Source: Sphingobium naphthae (GTDB lineage: Bacteria; Pseudomonadota; Alphaproteobacteria; Sphingomonadales; Sphingomonadaceae). From it: a stretch of 64,000 nt of DNA. The translations under genes and the position numbers were made by a program. Numbering within the stretch: position 1 is the first letter of the stretch; every line of letters begins with the position of its first letter. Shown here piece by piece: positions 29,261-40,464 of the stretch. The notes beneath the pieces are model-generated. The model did not search any database. It saw only the letters and a list, made by a program, of their open reading frames with translations, and had not been told where the DNA came from. Where the stretch lies: positions 1-64,000 of the forward strand of contig NZ_JAJGNO010000012.1 of the NCBI RefSeq assembly GCF_020782235.1, read 5' to 3'.

Positions 29261-32200
29261 TCACAGCACGAAGTTAACCGTCGCGCGAAATGAGATGGCG
29301 ACGTGATTTTGTTGTTCCTCCGCGCCGAACTCCCCGCCGATGCGGAAGGTGTCGGTGCCGCCATAGAGGCGAGCGCGGCCGGTCCAGCCATTGGTGCGGT
29401 CTTCCGCCACCAGCGTGAACTGATCGCCATCCTTGAAATAGGCGGTGGTGTTGCCGAGCGACCCGCCGATGATCTGGCGCCGGCCGCCTTCCAGTTCCAG
29501 GCGGACCCACCCATCGGCCCGGTTCAGGCTGCCAAAGTCATAGCCGGCCGTGATCGTGCCATTGGCCGTGGTCTCGTCGCTGGTGCGGCCGAGCACGGTC
29601 AGGTCGAACGCGTCGCCGCCGCCCGTTTCGGCATAGCCATCCTCCTTCAGACGATAATAGTCGATGCCGACCGCCGGACGCAGGCTGAAGCGATCAAATT
29701 GCAGCTGGTAGGACAAGCCTGCCGTCGCTGAATAGAGATCGCCGTCCCATTCGCCATTGGCGGTGCGCACGACATCGCCATTTTCGAAGTGGCGCGTGCC
29801 CGAAAAATTGACCTTGGCCGCCGATACGCGCGCGAAGGCGAGCAGCGGTCCCCATTGGCCGCGCCAGTGCGCCGCCAGTTCATACTGGTCGGAATCCACG
29901 GCGTTGTTGGAGCTGCCGCTGGAATCGCTGCCATGGATATAGGCGAAGGACCCGCCGAACGCCCCAAGATCGGTCAGATATTCGACGCCGCCGCCCGCGC
30001 CCCAGCCGTTGATGTCGTAGGAGGCGGTGCTGCCCACGCTCTTGGCGCTGCCGAAGGCGACCTGTTGCAGCCAGAAGCCCAGCCGCCCGTCCTTGGTGCG
30101 GTAGATGCCGTTGGGATCGGACAGGATGCGGGCGGTCGCGCGCGAACCCGACGTCACCGCTTCGAACGTGCCGCCGGCATGGTCGGGCAGCATCTGGCGC
30201 AGATTGGCGGTCAGCGTGCTGCCGTCGGTGATGCCCAGATAGGCGTTGGCGACGTCGCTGTCATTGTCCAGCGCGTTGAAGATCGCCGAATAGGCGCGCG
30301 CCAGCGATCCGCTGAGGCCCAGTTCCGACACCGTCTTGGCCGCGATCGACAGGGTGACCGTGCCGGCCGTGCTGTCGCCCGTCACGCTGCCCTTGAACAT
30401 GTAGGGCAGCAGGGTTTCGGTATCGAGCGTGGGCGATCCGCTGAGCGAACCGGCCTGGACGATCACATAGTCGCCTTCCGATCCGCTGACCTGCGCCAGA
30501 TTGACCTTCACCTGCGATCCGCTGGCGAAGCTGGCGGCGCCCGCGACGTCATAGAGGGTGCTCGTCTCATTCTCCGCGTCGATCGTGACGCCGATGGTCG
30601 ACGTGCCGCTGGCGGTGAGCGAGTTCAGTGCGATGGTCCCGGTGTTGGTCGCGTTGAGCGTGCCGCCGTCCAGCACTACGTCGATGCCGCCGGCATTGCT
30701 GATCGCGCCCGACAGGCTGGACGTGCCGCCCAGCGTCAGCGTGCCGCCGCCATTGCCGAAGTCGACCGCGCCCACGATGGCCGCGGTGTCGGCCAGGGTC
30801 AGGCTGGCCGATCCGCCGCCGAAGCTGGTGTCGCCCGTCAGCGTCGAACTGCCCGAGAGCGAGACGCTGTCGTCGCCCGCACCCAGCGCCAGGTCGCCGG
30901 TGATGGTGCCGGCCGACACGGTGACGCTGTCATTGCCCGAACCCAAAGCGATGTCGCCGATGATCTGCGGCGCGCTGGCGTCCTCGTCGGCGAGTTCCTG
31001 CGTCAGCGTGACGCCGCTGCTGTTGGCGCTGAGATCGATGGCGGTGTTGGACAGGCCGCCGCTGGCGGAAATGGCGCCCGTGTTGCTGAGGCTGGAGACG
31101 GTGCCGGAAGAATCGAGAATGGCGATTGCGGTGCCATCCTCATCGTCCAGCGCCGATGCTGCGACGGTGCCGCTGACCACCAGGCTGTCGACGCTCGCGC
31201 CTGAATCGATCACGATGCCGCGCGCGGCGGTGCCTTCCTCGGCCGATCCGGTCGCGCCGATCGTGCCGCTGACCTCGATCGTGCCGGCGCTCGCGCCCGA
31301 ACCCAGGCGCAGGGCGGTCGCATTGCTATCATAGGAGACCGCAGCGATGGTGCCATCGACCAGCACGCCCTTGGCGATGTCGACATTGCCGCCAAGGCCG
31401 CCGATGACCAGGCCGTTGGCATCGACGCCGTCATAGATGCCATAGCCCGCGATCGTGCCGTTGACGATCAGGCCATAGCCCGACGAGTCGGCGGCGACGG
31501 CGCCGATCACCGTGTCGGTGTCGGCCGCGCCGACCTGAACCGCGGCCGCCGATCCGTAGGTCACGACCGATGCCGTGCCTTCGCTGCTGTCGGTCAGGCC
31601 GTCATCGTCGATGTCGGTATCGTCTTCGTCGTCATCGTCGCTGGCGACGGGCGGCACGTCGAAGATCACGCCCCCGCTGACATTGCCGGCGATCACCACG
31701 GCCGATCCGCCCTGGAGCAGGTCGTCCTCATCCAGAATGTCGGTGTCGGTGGGGCGGGTGGTATAGCGGTAGCCGGTGCTGATGATCGTGCCCTGGATCT
31801 TCAGCGCGCCATCGACGTCGCCGAGCAGGGCCGCGCCGACGCTGTTCTCGCCGGTTGCGCTGATCGCGCCGCGCAGCGTCACGTCGCCGGTCACGTCATT
31901 GGCGACCACGCCATAGCTGTTGTCGCCCACGACCGTGATCGTGCCGCTGGTCGCGAGGTCGCCGGTCAGCGCGCCGTCCAGGCGGATCGCGGCGGACTCA
32001 TTGCCTTCGATGCTGATCGTGCCGCTATGGGTGATGTCGCCGCTATGGCCCGCGCCGGACTGCACCCAGATGCCGTTCTTGTTGCTGCCTTCGGCGAAGG
32101 CGCCGTCGGTGTCGCCGTCGTCATCCTCATCCTCGGCGGTATAATCCTCGGTCAGGGTGATGGTGCCGCTGTTGGTGATGTCGCCGCTGGTCCCCGGCGC

Positions 32201-32476
32201 GATCAGGATGCCGGTGACATTATCGGCGTCGTTGATCGTGATGGTGCCGGCGTTGGAGACGTCGTTATTGCTGTCGACCGTCACCGCCGCGCCGCTGGTC
32301 AGCGTGATCGATCCCGCCGAACTGATGGTGATGTCGTCGGCCGATCCGCTCGCCACGGTCGATGTCTTGACCGGCGCGGTGGTTGCGGTGCTGATCGTGG
32401 TTTCCGCCGACGCGTCCGCGCTGGCAAGGGCCGCCAGAACCGGAGCGATGGCCGTGCAGGCCAATAGATGTCGCAT
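29261..32476 (-). CDS. Autotransporter (type Va secretion) outer membrane protein
   Basis: A 1,071-residue protein. A signal peptide (MRHLLACTAIAPVLAALASADASA) is followed by a long passenger of Gly/Ser/Thr-rich repeats with the rhythm of a right-handed beta-helix (ITNSGTITL, SGTISIEGN, SGTITVVGDN). Two strongly acidic stretches, EDEDDDGDTDG and DDDDEDDTDIDDDG, resemble calcium-binding loops. From about residue 790 a C-terminal beta-barrel domain (LGFWLQQVAFG ... AISFRATVNFVL) should export the passenger. It ends in Leu rather than the usual Phe. It lies 113 bases downstream of the TonB receptor gene on the same strand. Likely roles are adhesion or surface display; the cargo is unknown. Confidence 0.88.
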   Translation of the reverse strand: MRHLLACTAIAPVLAALASADASAETTISTATTAPVKTSTVASGSADDITISSAGSITLTSGAAVTVDSNNDVSNAGTITINDADNVTGILIAPGTSGDITNSGTITLTEDYTAEDEDDDGDTDGAFAEGSNKNGIWVQSGAGHSGDITHSGTISIEGNESAAIRLDGALTGDLATSGTITVVGDNSYGVVANDVTGDVTLRGAISATGENSVGAALLGDVDGALKIQGTIISTGYRYTTRPTDTDILDEDDLLQGGSAVVIAGNVSGGVIFDVPPVASDDDDEDDTDIDDDGLTDSSEGTASVVTYGSAAAVQVGAADTDTVIGAVAADSSGYGLIVNGTIAGYGIYDGVDANGLVIGGLGGNVDIAKGVLVDGTIAAVSYDSNATALRLGSGASAGTIEVSGTIGATGSAEEGTAARGIVIDSGASVDSLVVSGTVAASALDDEDGTAIAILDSSGTVSSLSNTGAISASGGLSNTAIDLSANSSGVTLTQELADEDASAPQIIGDIALGSGNDSVTVSAGTITGDLALGAGDDSVSLSGSSTLTGDTSFGGGSASLTLADTAAIVGAVDFGNGGGTLTLGGTSSLSGAISNAGGIDVVLDGGTLNATNTGTIALNSLTASGTSTIGVTIDAENETSTLYDVAGAASFASGSQVKVNLAQVSGSEGDYVIVQAGSLSGSPTLDTETLLPYMFKGSVTGDSTAGTVTLSIAAKTVSELGLSGSLARAYSAIFNALDNDSDVANAYLGITDGSTLTANLRQMLPDHAGGTFEAVTSGSRATARILSDPNGIYRTKDGRLGFWLQQVAFGSAKSVGSTASYDINGWGAGGGVEYLTDLGAFGGSFAYIHGSDSSGSSNNAVDSDQYELAAHWRGQWGPLLAFARVSAAKVNFSGTRHFENGDVVRTANGEWDGDLYSATAGLSYQLQFDRFSLRPAVGIDYYRLKEDGYAETGGGDAFDLTVLGRTSDETTANGTITAGYDFGSLNRADGWVRLELEGGRRQIIGGSLGNTTAYFKDGDQFTLVAEDRTNGWTGRARLYGGTDTFRIGGEFGAEEQQNHVAISFRATVNFVL

Positions 32477-32589
32477 GATGTCTCCTCTGCGTGCCGCGCT
32501 GCAATTTGGTTGAGGCGCGCGTGCGCATGGGACGTCGCCGGGCCGTGCTTCCCGTCGGGCGATGCGATGAATGGATGTTCAGATTGTCG

Positions 32590-35025
32590 TCAGAAGGCGA
32601 AGTCGATGCCGATGCGCAGCGTGCGCGGACGCAGCGGGGTATAATAATCGGATCGCAGGTCGAACGGCGTGCCGAGCGAGAAGCGGTTGCCGTTGCTGTC
32701 GAGCAGGTTGGTCAGCGACAGCGAATATTGCACCGGTGCGCGCGTGATGCTGGCGGTGAGGCTGGTGTCGACATAATCGCCCTGGGTCTGGCCCAGGATC
32801 GGGCCGACGCCCAGCCGCGACTTGCCGACATAGCGCGCCGCGCCGTTCAGATGCAGGCTCATGTCCTGCGCCAGCGCCATTCGGTAATCCAGCGCCAGGC
32901 GTCCGCCCAGATTGGCGACATTGGGCAGCGACAGGGATTCGCCTTCGTAGGACAGGGCGCGCAAGAACTGGGCGGGACGGCTGAGCTTGCTGTCATTATA
33001 GATGAAGCTGCCGTCGAGCGTGAGCGCGGAGAGGGGCCGCAGCACGATGCGACCTTCGACCGTATAGATGCGCCCGTCGCCGATATTGGCGGTCGTGGGG
33101 AGGCCGATCCGGTCGGTCACGTCGGCCTGGATGTCGCGCCAGTCGGTATAGGCGACATTGGCGCTGAGCGCGAGCGGATCACGCCCCGGCACGCCCTTGC
33201 GAAAGCCGAGTTCGAAGGTCGAGATCCGGTCATTCTGGTAGCGGCGCACGCGCTGGTCATCGACGGCGAGGCCGCCGGGGCGGAAACCCTGCTGGAACCG
33301 GGCATATAGCGTCATGTCGGGAATGGCATCGGTCAGCAGCGATGCGGACGGCAGGAAGATCGTCTCGTTGCGGTCGGCCTGCGCCTCGGCTCGCGCGATG
33401 TCGACGGACGAAAGGGCGGCGACCGGTTCGAGCGCCTCGCCCGACAGGCGGCTGTTGGTCAGCCGCCCGCCGATCGTGGCGATCAGCCCCTTGACCGGCT
33501 CGAACGACGCCTCCCCGAACAGCGTCGCTTCCTTGACGCTGTTGCGCACGCCGGTCGCGGGCGCCGCCCGGCCGCTGCCGATCACCGGCACGTTGGGGAT
33601 GATTTCCGGCAGCACGGCGGCGGTGCCATAGGATGTCAGCGACCGATGAATGTCGGACGTGCTTTGCAGATAGGCCGCGCCCAATATCCAGCCGAGGCCA
33701 TTATCAAGGTCGCGCACCAGCCGATTTTCGGTCGAAAAGATGTCGACCTTGTTATCCTGGCGGAACAGCGCGGGCGCGCTGCCGGGCTGGGTGGCGTCAT
33801 AGCTTTCGGCCAGTTCATGGCGGACATAGCCGGTGGAGGACACGAAGCGCAGGCTGTCCCACTGCCGCTCGATCCGCAGGTTGGCGAGCAGATAGTCGGA
33901 AAAATAGGGTTGCGACACGGCCGAGGCCCGTTGCAGCCGGCCGACGGACCGGGTCGCATATTGCGCATCGTCGCCGTCGATATGCTGGTAGACGCCGTTG
34001 AGGTCGATGGTCCAGTTCTCGTCCGGCGCGAAGCGCAGCGCGGCGCGGCCGCCCCAGGTGCGCACGCGGTTGACGTCATCCTCGCCGCGGTTGACGTCGT
34101 CGATATAGCCGCCCTCCTGCACGCCATAGCCGACCACGCGCAGCGCCAGCTTTTCCGCCACGATCGGCAGGTTGAGCGTCGCCGACAGGTCGCCGCCAGG
34201 GTCGCCATGCTGGGTCGCGGACAGGCCGGCCGACACCTGGCCGCCATAGTCGCCCAGATTGGGCGCGTTGGGCATGATACGGATGATGCCGCCCAGCGAT
34301 CCCGCGCCATATAGCGTGCCCTGCGGCCCTTCCAGCACTTCGACCCGGCCGACATCGTAGAGTTTGAGGTCAGGGTCGGGCGCGGCATAGTTGAGGCGCA
34401 TGTCGCCCAGATATTGGCCGGTGGTCGCCTGCGTCGGCCCGGCGACGCCCGAATCGGCGATGGCGCGGATGAACAGCTTGTTGCGGCCATTGCCGGCATG
34501 AGTCGAACTGAGGCTGGCGATCCGCGCCAGCAGCGTCGCGGTGCCGCTTGCCGCTTGCGCGCTGGTGAAGACGCCATCGTCCAGCGCCTCGACCATGCCG
34601 GCATAGCGGGGAAGGGGCGTGTCGCGCTTCGACGCGGTGACGATGATTTCAGCCGGCGGCGCGTCCGGCGCGGGTGCGGGCGCCGCGGGCGGCGGCGGGC
34701 TTGCGGCGGGCGCGGATGCGATGCGCATGCGCTCGATCCGCCAGGTGCGCGCGTCGATCCGCCGGGCGGTCGCGCGCGTGCCCTTGAGCAGCCGCTTGAG
34801 CGCGGCCTCGACCGTCAGCCTTCCTTCCACGCCCCGCGTCGCCAGGCCGGCGAGCGCCTGGTCGGACATGCCGATGCTGGCCCCCGTCTGACGGCCGAGC
34901 GCGATCGCCGCCTCGCCCAGCCGTCCGGGGGCGATGCTGATCGATTGTCTGTCCGCCGCTTGTGCGGGCGTTGCGCTCGCCAGAATGGCGGCGGCGACGA
35001 AAAGAAGGTCAGCTCTGCGGCGCAT
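32590..35025 (-). CDS. TonB-dependent receptor with N-terminal STN signalling domain
   Basis: An 811-residue outer-membrane transporter. After the signal peptide, a secretin/TonB N-terminal (STN) domain covers about 25-100 (ISIAPGRLGEAAIALGRQTGASIG). A Pro/Ala linker and a TonB-box-like EIIVTASKR precede the plug, which contains VGRVEVLEGPQGTLYGAGSLGGIIRI. The barrel runs to the C-terminal RTLRIGIDFAF. An STN domain next to fecR and fecI genes means the receptor signals ligand binding to the anti-sigma factor. The substrate, often a siderophore or glycan, cannot be read. It overlaps fecR by 17 bases. Confidence 0.93.
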   Translation of the reverse strand: MRRRADLLFVAAAILASATPAQAADRQSISIAPGRLGEAAIALGRQTGASIGMSDQALAGLATRGVEGRLTVEAALKRLLKGTRATARRIDARTWRIERMRIASAPAASPPPPAAPAPAPDAPPAEIIVTASKRDTPLPRYAGMVEALDDGVFTSAQAASGTATLLARIASLSSTHAGNGRNKLFIRAIADSGVAGPTQATTGQYLGDMRLNYAAPDPDLKLYDVGRVEVLEGPQGTLYGAGSLGGIIRIMPNAPNLGDYGGQVSAGLSATQHGDPGGDLSATLNLPIVAEKLALRVVGYGVQEGGYIDDVNRGEDDVNRVRTWGGRAALRFAPDENWTIDLNGVYQHIDGDDAQYATRSVGRLQRASAVSQPYFSDYLLANLRIERQWDSLRFVSSTGYVRHELAESYDATQPGSAPALFRQDNKVDIFSTENRLVRDLDNGLGWILGAAYLQSTSDIHRSLTSYGTAAVLPEIIPNVPVIGSGRAAPATGVRNSVKEATLFGEASFEPVKGLIATIGGRLTNSRLSGEALEPVAALSSVDIARAEAQADRNETIFLPSASLLTDAIPDMTLYARFQQGFRPGGLAVDDQRVRRYQNDRISTFELGFRKGVPGRDPLALSANVAYTDWRDIQADVTDRIGLPTTANIGDGRIYTVEGRIVLRPLSALTLDGSFIYNDSKLSRPAQFLRALSYEGESLSLPNVANLGGRLALDYRMALAQDMSLHLNGAARYVGKSRLGVGPILGQTQGDYVDTSLTASITRAPVQYSLSLTNLLDSNGNRFSLGTPFDLRSDYYTPLRPRTLRIGIDFAF

Positions 35026-35953
35026 TCCCTTCCTTGGTTGACCCTTGCTTCAGCACCCAGGCGTCCCCCTGACGCACGGCCGAAAGCCCCATCAGCGGCG
35101 CGGCGCCCGCGAAGAAACGCGCGGGATCGCGGTCGAGCCGGATCGTGCCGGTGAAGCGCATCGCCTGCGCGCCCGGTGTCGCGGTGACGCGGATGCCCAG
35201 CGAGCGGCCAATATCCTGGCTGATGTCGCCGATCGCCGCATTGGCGTAGACCAGCCGGCCTTCGCGCCAGCTGGCGACCGCGGCGGGCGCCACATCCATG
35301 ACGCGCAGCCCGTCGGCATCGTCGGCAAGCGCGCGGCCCGCGGGCAGGGCGATCGCCTCCGCCTCCGGATTGTAGATCACCTTGCCTTCCGACACGCCGA
35401 TCCGCGTCGCCTTGTCGGTGTGGACGATGTTGAACACCGTGCCCGCATCCTCGAACACGGCGTCGCCCACGCTCACGCGGAAGGGATCGCCGGCGTCATG
35501 GCGCACGGTGAAGGCGGCTTCGCCCCGGTCGAGCGCCGCGAAGCGCAGGTCCTTCCGATCGAGCCGCAGGCGGGTGTCGCCATTGAGTTCGATCGTCGTG
35601 CCATCGTCCAGCGCGATCCGGCGGGTTTCGCCCGGCCGCGTGCTGACGCTGTAGATGTCCGCCCGGTTCATCATGCCGATCGACACGGTCGCGACCAGCG
35701 CCGCGGCAATCGCGCCGCCGGCCGCCCAGCGCCAGGCCTGGCGGCGCGTGGGCGCAACGTCGTTGGCGGCAACGGGCATCGCGACGGGATCAGGCGGGAT
35801 GATCGCGTCCAGCTCCGCATCCTGCGCCATCAGCGCATCATAGGCCTGCGCGCGCGCGGGGTCGCCCTCCAGCCAGATGGTGAAGGCCTCCCAGTCATCA
35901 AATCGGGGATCCCGCGTGCGGATCACCCACGCGAGCGCCTCCTCGTTCACCAT
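35009..35953 (-). CDS. FecR family anti-sigma factor / signal transducer
   Basis: A 314-residue single-pass inner-membrane protein. The cytoplasmic N-terminal DUF4880 part (EEALAWVIRTRDPRFDDWEAFTIWLEGDPARAQAYD) should bind the sigma factor. One transmembrane helix lies at about 78-96 (AAGGAIAAALVATVSIGMM). The periplasmic FecR domain (STRPGETRRIALDDGTTIELN...) receives the signal from the receptor's STN domain. Gene order sigma-fecR-receptor is the usual cell-surface signalling set. Confidence 0.93.
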   Translation of the reverse strand: MVNEEALAWVIRTRDPRFDDWEAFTIWLEGDPARAQAYDALMAQDAELDAIIPPDPVAMPVAANDVAPTRRQAWRWAAGGAIAAALVATVSIGMMNRADIYSVSTRPGETRRIALDDGTTIELNGDTRLRLDRKDLRFAALDRGEAAFTVRHDAGDPFRVSVGDAVFEDAGTVFNIVHTDKATRIGVSEGKVIYNPEAEAIALPAGRALADDADGLRVMDVAPAAVASWREGRLVYANAAIGDISQDIGRSLGIRVTATPGAQAMRFTGTIRLDRDPARFFAGAAPLMGLSAVRQGDAWVLKQGSTKEGNAPQS

Positions 35954-36008
35954 GGCTCCAGCCCTGTTCCTATTATGCCCCTTGCAAAGCCTGACGCCGC
36001 CGATCCGC

Positions 36009-36521
36009 TCATTCCGTATCCAGTTTCTGCTTGAGCGCGATCATCGCACGATAGGCCTTCTGCAGGTCCTTCTCCACCGTGGTCAGGCTGACCCCCAGTT
36101 CCTCGGCGATGACCTTCTGCCCGACCCCTTCGATGCGGAAGCGGCGGAACACCAGTTCGACGCGCGGCCCCAGCCTGCGCAGCACGCCGCGCGCTTCGTC
36201 CAATCGCTGGTTCAGGATGATGCGTTCATCGACGGCGATGTCTTCGGTCGGATCGGCCATGACCCCGCCGGCGCCTTCCGCCCAATCCTGTTCGCGCCGC
36301 TCGCGCCGGCTGGAGGAGCGATAGCGGTCCAGCATCAGGTTGTTGGCCATGCGATAAAGATAGGGCAGCGGATCGGACACGGGGCCCAGATCCTTTGCCT
36401 CCAGCTTCATCCACATGTCCTGCAGCAGGTCCTCGGCATCGTCGCCCGCCCCGCGCGCGCGCAGGAAGCGCAGCAGCGCGGCGCGGTTCGCCATGAATAT
36501 CGCGGAAAGGCCGGTGGCCAT
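36009..36521 (-). CDS. ECF sigma factor, FecI-like
   Basis: A 170-residue RNA polymerase sigma factor with region 2 (ARGAGDDAEDLLQDMWMKLEA, PYLYRMANNLMLDRYRSS) and region 4 (VFRRFRIEGVGQKVIAEELGVSLTTVEKDLQKAYRAM). No sigma 1.1 or region 3 is present, as expected for the ECF group. It should direct transcription of the receptor and perhaps of the autotransporter when FecR is triggered. The ATG at 36521 is preferred to the one at 36563, which adds residues without family similarity. A 55-base gap separates it from fecR. Confidence 0.92.
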   Translation of the reverse strand: MATGLSAIFMANRAALLRFLRARGAGDDAEDLLQDMWMKLEAKDLGPVSDPLPYLYRMANNLMLDRYRSSSRRERREQDWAEGAGGVMADPTEDIAVDERIILNQRLDEARGVLRRLGPRVELVFRRFRIEGVGQKVIAEELGVSLTTVEKDLQKAYRAMIALKQKLDTE

Positions 36522-36658
36522 GCCTGTTCTGGGTCCAATGCGAGCGATCAGGCCGGATGCCATAGAGGGCGGGACGGGGTCTTGGCAATCGCCAAGCTGT
36601 TTACGCGGCGCGCAGGCTGCTCTAGCGCTGGAAGGCGCGAAGATTTGGCGGAGCGGCG

Positions 36659-37864
36659 GTGCGGATGATGGACGGGCTGGACAGGGATGCGGCGGTCGCG
36701 GCGGGCATGGACCCCGACAGGCTTGATGCGCTCGCCGCCATGCTCGATCGGTCCTATGTCCAGAGCGGCAAGCTGGCGCATATCCAGTTGCTGCTGTCGC
36801 GCGACGAGCAGCCGCTGCTGTCGATCACGCGCGGCGCCGCGCGCGACGATGGCGCGCCGCTGCGCCCCGATGCGCTCTATCGCATCGCGTCGATGACCAA
36901 GCCGGTCACGTCGGTCGCCTTCATGATGCTGGTGGAGCAGGGGCTGGTCGCCCTCGACACGCCGGTGACGGACGTCATTCCCGAATTTGCGGATGTGCGC
37001 GTCGGGCGCGCGAACCGCAGCCGGCCGGCGCGGCCGATGCGGATGATCGACCTGCTGCGGCACACATCGGGCCTGACCTATGGTTTGCAGCGCCAGACGC
37101 CGATCGACGCGCGATACCGCAAGCTGGGGCTGGACGAGTTCCAGCAGAAGCGCACGTCCGACCAGTTCATCGCCGACCTCGCGACCCTGCCGCTCGAATT
37201 TTCGCCCGGAGAACGCTGGAATTATTCGGTCTCCACCGACGTGCTGGGCGTGGTGGTCGAGCGGATCACGGGCATGGACCTGGAAAGCCTGTTCCAGAGC
37301 CGCATCTTCGCGCCGCTCGGCATGACCGACACCAGCTTCATCCTGGCCGATGACAAGGCGGCGCGCATGACCGACGCCTGGCGGCTGGAGGAAAGCGGCG
37401 TGCGCGTGGTCGCGGACCGGGGCGCGCGCAGCGGCTGGCGGCGCACGGGGCGTTTCCATTCGGGCGGCGGCGGGCTGGTTTCCTCGGCCGCCGATTATCA
37501 TCGCTTCGCCCGGATGCTGCTGCGCGGCGGCGAACTGGACGGGCATCGGCTCCTGTCGGCTGAGACCGTCGCGGCGATGCGGACGAACCAACTGCCCGGC
37601 GGCAGCGACCTCGCCGCCCTGTCGAGCGCCATGTTCAGCGAAGCGGACTATCAGGCCGTAGGCTTTGGCCTTGGCTTTGCCATGGGGCTGGAGGGCGGCG
37701 AATATTATTGGGGCGGCGTCTTTTCGACCTATTTCTGGATCGATCCGGTCGAGCGGCTGATTGGCATCTTCATGACGCAGCTGCTGCCCTCCAGCGCCTA
37801 TCCGATCCGCGCGCAGCTGCGCGAAGGCGTGGCTCAGGCAATTATGCAATCAAGGCGCGGATAA
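36659..37864 (+). CDS. Serine hydrolase, class C beta-lactamase/esterase family
   Basis: A 401-residue cytoplasmic-looking enzyme without a clear signal peptide. The catalytic SxxK is Ser78-Met-Thr-Lys81 in IASMTKPVTSVAFMML. The Tyr motif is WNYSVSTD, and HSGGGGLVSSA stands where beta-lactamases have KTG. This pattern is typical of EstB-type esterases and related hydrolases rather than of resistance enzymes. Starts at GTG 36659 and ATG 36665 or 36668 are all possible after a GGAG site. It lies upstream of glgP but has no clear link to glycogen metabolism. Confidence 0.85.
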   Translation: MRMMDGLDRDAAVAAGMDPDRLDALAAMLDRSYVQSGKLAHIQLLLSRDEQPLLSITRGAARDDGAPLRPDALYRIASMTKPVTSVAFMMLVEQGLVALDTPVTDVIPEFADVRVGRANRSRPARPMRMIDLLRHTSGLTYGLQRQTPIDARYRKLGLDEFQQKRTSDQFIADLATLPLEFSPGERWNYSVSTDVLGVVVERITGMDLESLFQSRIFAPLGMTDTSFILADDKAARMTDAWRLEESGVRVVADRGARSGWRRTGRFHSGGGGLVSSAADYHRFARMLLRGGELDGHRLLSAETVAAMRTNQLPGGSDLAALSSAMFSEADYQAVGFGLGFAMGLEGGEYYWGGVFSTYFWIDPVERLIGIFMTQLLPSSAYPIRAQLREGVAQAIMQSRRG

Positions 37865-37975
37865 GGGATCGAAAATCCCTGCCGCAAGTTCTTGCTGCAC
37901 CGCCGAAATGCCGATGGCGCGGCCCGTGCGCCTATGCCATCATCATCGGTGATTTGAGCAGGGGGACTTCGCGCC

Positions 37976-40444
<2,469 letters not shown>

Positions 40445-40464
40445 CCCGGGGGCACAGATAGGCG

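Noticed and set aside
29789..31204. 471-codon plus-strand frame inside the autotransporter region
   Set aside because: Antisense shadow of the repetitive passenger; composition mirrors its Ala/Gly/Ser/Thr codons.
31600..31660. GAC/GAT-rich tract in the autotransporter as a CRISPR or satellite repeat
   Set aside because: The units encode in-frame acidic residues and vary in length; there are no equal spacers. No CRISPR array was seen anywhere in the window.
36659..37864. The serine hydrolase as an antibiotic-resistance beta-lactamase
   Set aside because: It lacks a signal peptide and the KTG motif; the HSGG replacement and cytoplasmic look fit an esterase better.
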